Positions 62,045-64,000 of a DNA stretch of 64,000 nt are shown piece after piece. Below the pieces are notes generated by a model. That model was not told the origin of the DNA. It saw only the letters and a program-made list of their open reading frames with translations, and did not search any database. Source of the DNA: an uncultured Pelagibacteraceae bacterium (lineage in GTDB: Bacteria; Pseudomonadota; Alphaproteobacteria; Pelagibacterales; Pelagibacteraceae); the NCBI GenBank assembly GCA_902570425.1, contig CACFYB010000001.1, positions 62,001 through 126,000 of the forward strand, given 5' to 3'. Position numbers and translations under genes: made by a program. Within the stretch, counting starts at the first letter, position 1; every line of letters begins with the position of its first letter.

Positions 62045-63445
62045 ATGGCAGAAAAATTTCAAGCAGTTGTAATTGGTGGTGGTCCAGGAGGTTATGTGTG
62101 TGCAATTAGATTAGCGCAGTTAGGATTAAAAACAGCATGCATTGAGTCTAGAGGAACACTTGGTGGAACTTGTTTGAACGTTGGATGCATTCCCTCAAAA
62201 AGTTTACTAAATTTATCAGAAGAATTTCATAAAGTTCAAAATTTATCAAATAAGGGAATTGAGATAGGAGAAGTAAAATTAAATTTATCGAAAATGATGA
62301 AAAGTAAAGATAAAGCCGTCACGATACTAACAAAAGGTGTTGAATTCCTATTAAAAAAAAACAAGGTAACTTATTTTAAAGGGACCGGGAGTTTTAAATC
62401 GAAAAATGAAGTTTTAATCAAAGACGAGAAAAATAAAGAAACAATAATAAGTTCTGAAAAAACAATTATCGCCACAGGTTCTGTCCCAGTTTCATTACCT
62501 GGGATTGATTTTGATGAAAAAACAATAGTCTCTTCTACTGGAGCTTTAAAATTGGAAAAAGTTCCAAAAAAAATGGTTGTTGTGGGTGGAGGATATATCG
62601 GTCTTGAAATGGGGTCTGTTTGGTCAAGATTAGGTTCAGAAGTGCATGTAATTGAATTTTTGGATCATATTACACCTGGAATGGACAAAGAAATTTCGCA
62701 GGAATTTATGAAGATTTTAAAAAAACAAGGTATTAATTTTCATATGCAACATAAAGTGGAAGCAGTGAAAACAAATGTTTCTGGAGCTATAGTTTCAACA
62801 AAAGATAAAGATGGAAATAAAAAAGATTTTAACACTGATGTAGTTTTAGTTTCTGTGGGGAGAAAACCTAATACAAACAATTTAAATTTAGAAAAAATAG
62901 GTGTCGAATTAGATGATAAAAAAAGAGTAAAAACTAATAAAGATTTTCAAACAAGCGTTAATAACATATATGCCATTGGTGATGTAATAGTTGGACCTAT
63001 GCTTGCTCACAAAGCTGAGGACGAGGGTATTGCTGTAGCAGAAAACATCGCAGGCCAATCAGGTCATGTAAATTACAATACTATTCCAGGAGTTATTTAT
63101 ACAACCCCCGAAGTTGCATCTATTGGACAAACAGAAGAGCAATTAAAAGAAAAAAATATTAAATATAGAATAGGTAAGTTTTCATTCATGGCGAATTCAA
63201 GAGCTAAAGCAATTGACGACTCTGAGGGTTTTGTAAAAATTTTAGCTGATGAAAAAACTGACAAAGTTTTAGGGGCACACTTGATAGGACCTCATGCTGG
63301 AGAATTAATAGCAGAAATTGGAATTGCGATGGAATTTGGAGCTAGTTCAGAGGACATAGCCAGAACTTGTCATGCACACCCAACATTTTCAGAGGCAGTT
63401 AAGGAGGCAGCATTATCTGTGGATAAAAGAGCAATACACTCTTAA
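62045..63445 (+). CDS. lpdA: Dihydrolipoyl dehydrogenase (E3)
   Basis: GGTCLNVGCIPSKSLL, VVGGGYIGLEMGSVW, HAHPTFSEAVKEAAL. Confidence 0.97.
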   Translation: MAEKFQAVVIGGGPGGYVCAIRLAQLGLKTACIESRGTLGGTCLNVGCIPSKSLLNLSEEFHKVQNLSNKGIEIGEVKLNLSKMMKSKDKAVTILTKGVEFLLKKNKVTYFKGTGSFKSKNEVLIKDEKNKETIISSEKTIIATGSVPVSLPGIDFDEKTIVSSTGALKLEKVPKKMVVVGGGYIGLEMGSVWSRLGSEVHVIEFLDHITPGMDKEISQEFMKILKKQGINFHMQHKVEAVKTNVSGAIVSTKDKDGNKKDFNTDVVLVSVGRKPNTNNLNLEKIGVELDDKKRVKTNKDFQTSVNNIYAIGDVIVGPMLAHKAEDEGIAVAENIAGQSGHVNYNTIPGVIYTTPEVASIGQTEEQLKEKNIKYRIGKFSFMANSRAKAIDDSEGFVKILADEKTDKVLGAHLIGPHAGELIAEIGIAMEFGASSEDIARTCHAHPTFSEAVKEAALSVDKRAIHS

Positions 63446-63467
63446 TATATTTTCATATTATCAAAAT

Positions 63468-64000
63468 ATGAATTTTCCGATTCTTTTACCAAATATATTT
63501 AATCATCCATTTACGTATGAAAGTGATATTGAACTAAAAATTGGCGATTTTGTTGAGGTGCCTTTTGGTAAATCTAAAATAATAGGTGTCGTTTGGGATA
63601 ATTTTGAAAAGAAAAATAATAAAAGTTATAAAATTAAAAAAATAATTAGAAGATTAAAAATACCTAGATTAAAAAAAAAAACATTAGAATTTTTAAACTG
63701 GTTTTCAGAATATAATATTGTGCCAAAAGGCATGGCTTTAAAACTTGTCCTGTTAAGTGGAAAGCCTATCGAAAAATCTGATAAAAAATTTTATCAGGAA
63801 TTTAACAATAAGATTAAAAAAAATTTATACAAATTGACTAACGAACAAAAAAAAACTTTAAATGAAATTAATATTTCAAACCAAAAATTTAATGTTCATG
63901 TATTACAAGGTACAACAGGATCAGGGAAAACAATTGTCTATTTTGAAGCTTTAAAAAAAATCTTAAACAAGGGTTTGCAAGGATTAATAATGTTGCCAGA
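63468..64000 (+). CDS. priA: Primosomal protein N' (PriA helicase), N-terminal part, truncated by window edge
   Basis: MNFPILLPNIFNHPFTYESDIELKIGDFVEVPFGKSKIIGVVW ... VLQGTTGSGKTIVYFEAL; not in ORF track because it runs off the end. Confidence 0.9.
   Translation, partial: MNFPILLPNIFNHPFTYESDIELKIGDFVEVPFGKSKIIGVVWDNFEKKNNKSYKIKKIIRRLKIPRLKKKTLEFLNWFSEYNIVPKGMALKLVLLSGKPIEKSDKKFYQEFNNKIKKNLYKLTNEQKKTLNEINISNQKFNVHVLQGTTGSGKTIVYFEALKKILNKGLQGLIMLP

Overview
This AT-rich, very compact window looks like a Pelagibacterales (SAR11)-type alphaproteobacterial genome. I saw no rRNA, tRNA, CRISPR array or mobile element. Main contents from left to right: (i) a photolyase/cryptochrome neighbourhood containing a DUF2256 microprotein missed by the ORF track; (ii) argG, hspQ and a ccmCDEFGH cytochrome c maturation operon, preceded by a strong promoter and a candidate hairpin sRNA; (iii) a 2-hydroxy-acid island with tandem LldD-like oxidases, an aminotransferase, a GlcD-like oxidase, a D-2-hydroxyacid dehydrogenase, a TakP-like TRAP transporter and an amidase; (iv) an SRP/translation hub (ftsY-dapF divergent from ffh-rpsP-trmD-rplS) with a highly structured RNA leader at ffh; (v) leuCDB; (vi) a DMSP demethylation cluster (dmdC-like, acyl-CoA ligase, alpha/beta hydrolase, dmdA); (vii) asd and sdhCDAB; (viii) an IclR / MmsA (DddC-like) / Fe-ADH (DddB-like) / TRAP module; (ix) mdh-sucCDAB-lpd and the start of priA. 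The observations most worth checking are the ffh leader RNA, the hairpin sRNA candidate upstream of ccmC, an ArfA-like 45-aa ORF, the 30-nt repeats shared by the rpsP and rplS tails, the 20-bp palindrome filling the mmsA-iclR gap, and the unassigned hydrolase inside the dmd cluster. All functional calls come from reading motifs by eye; no searches were run.
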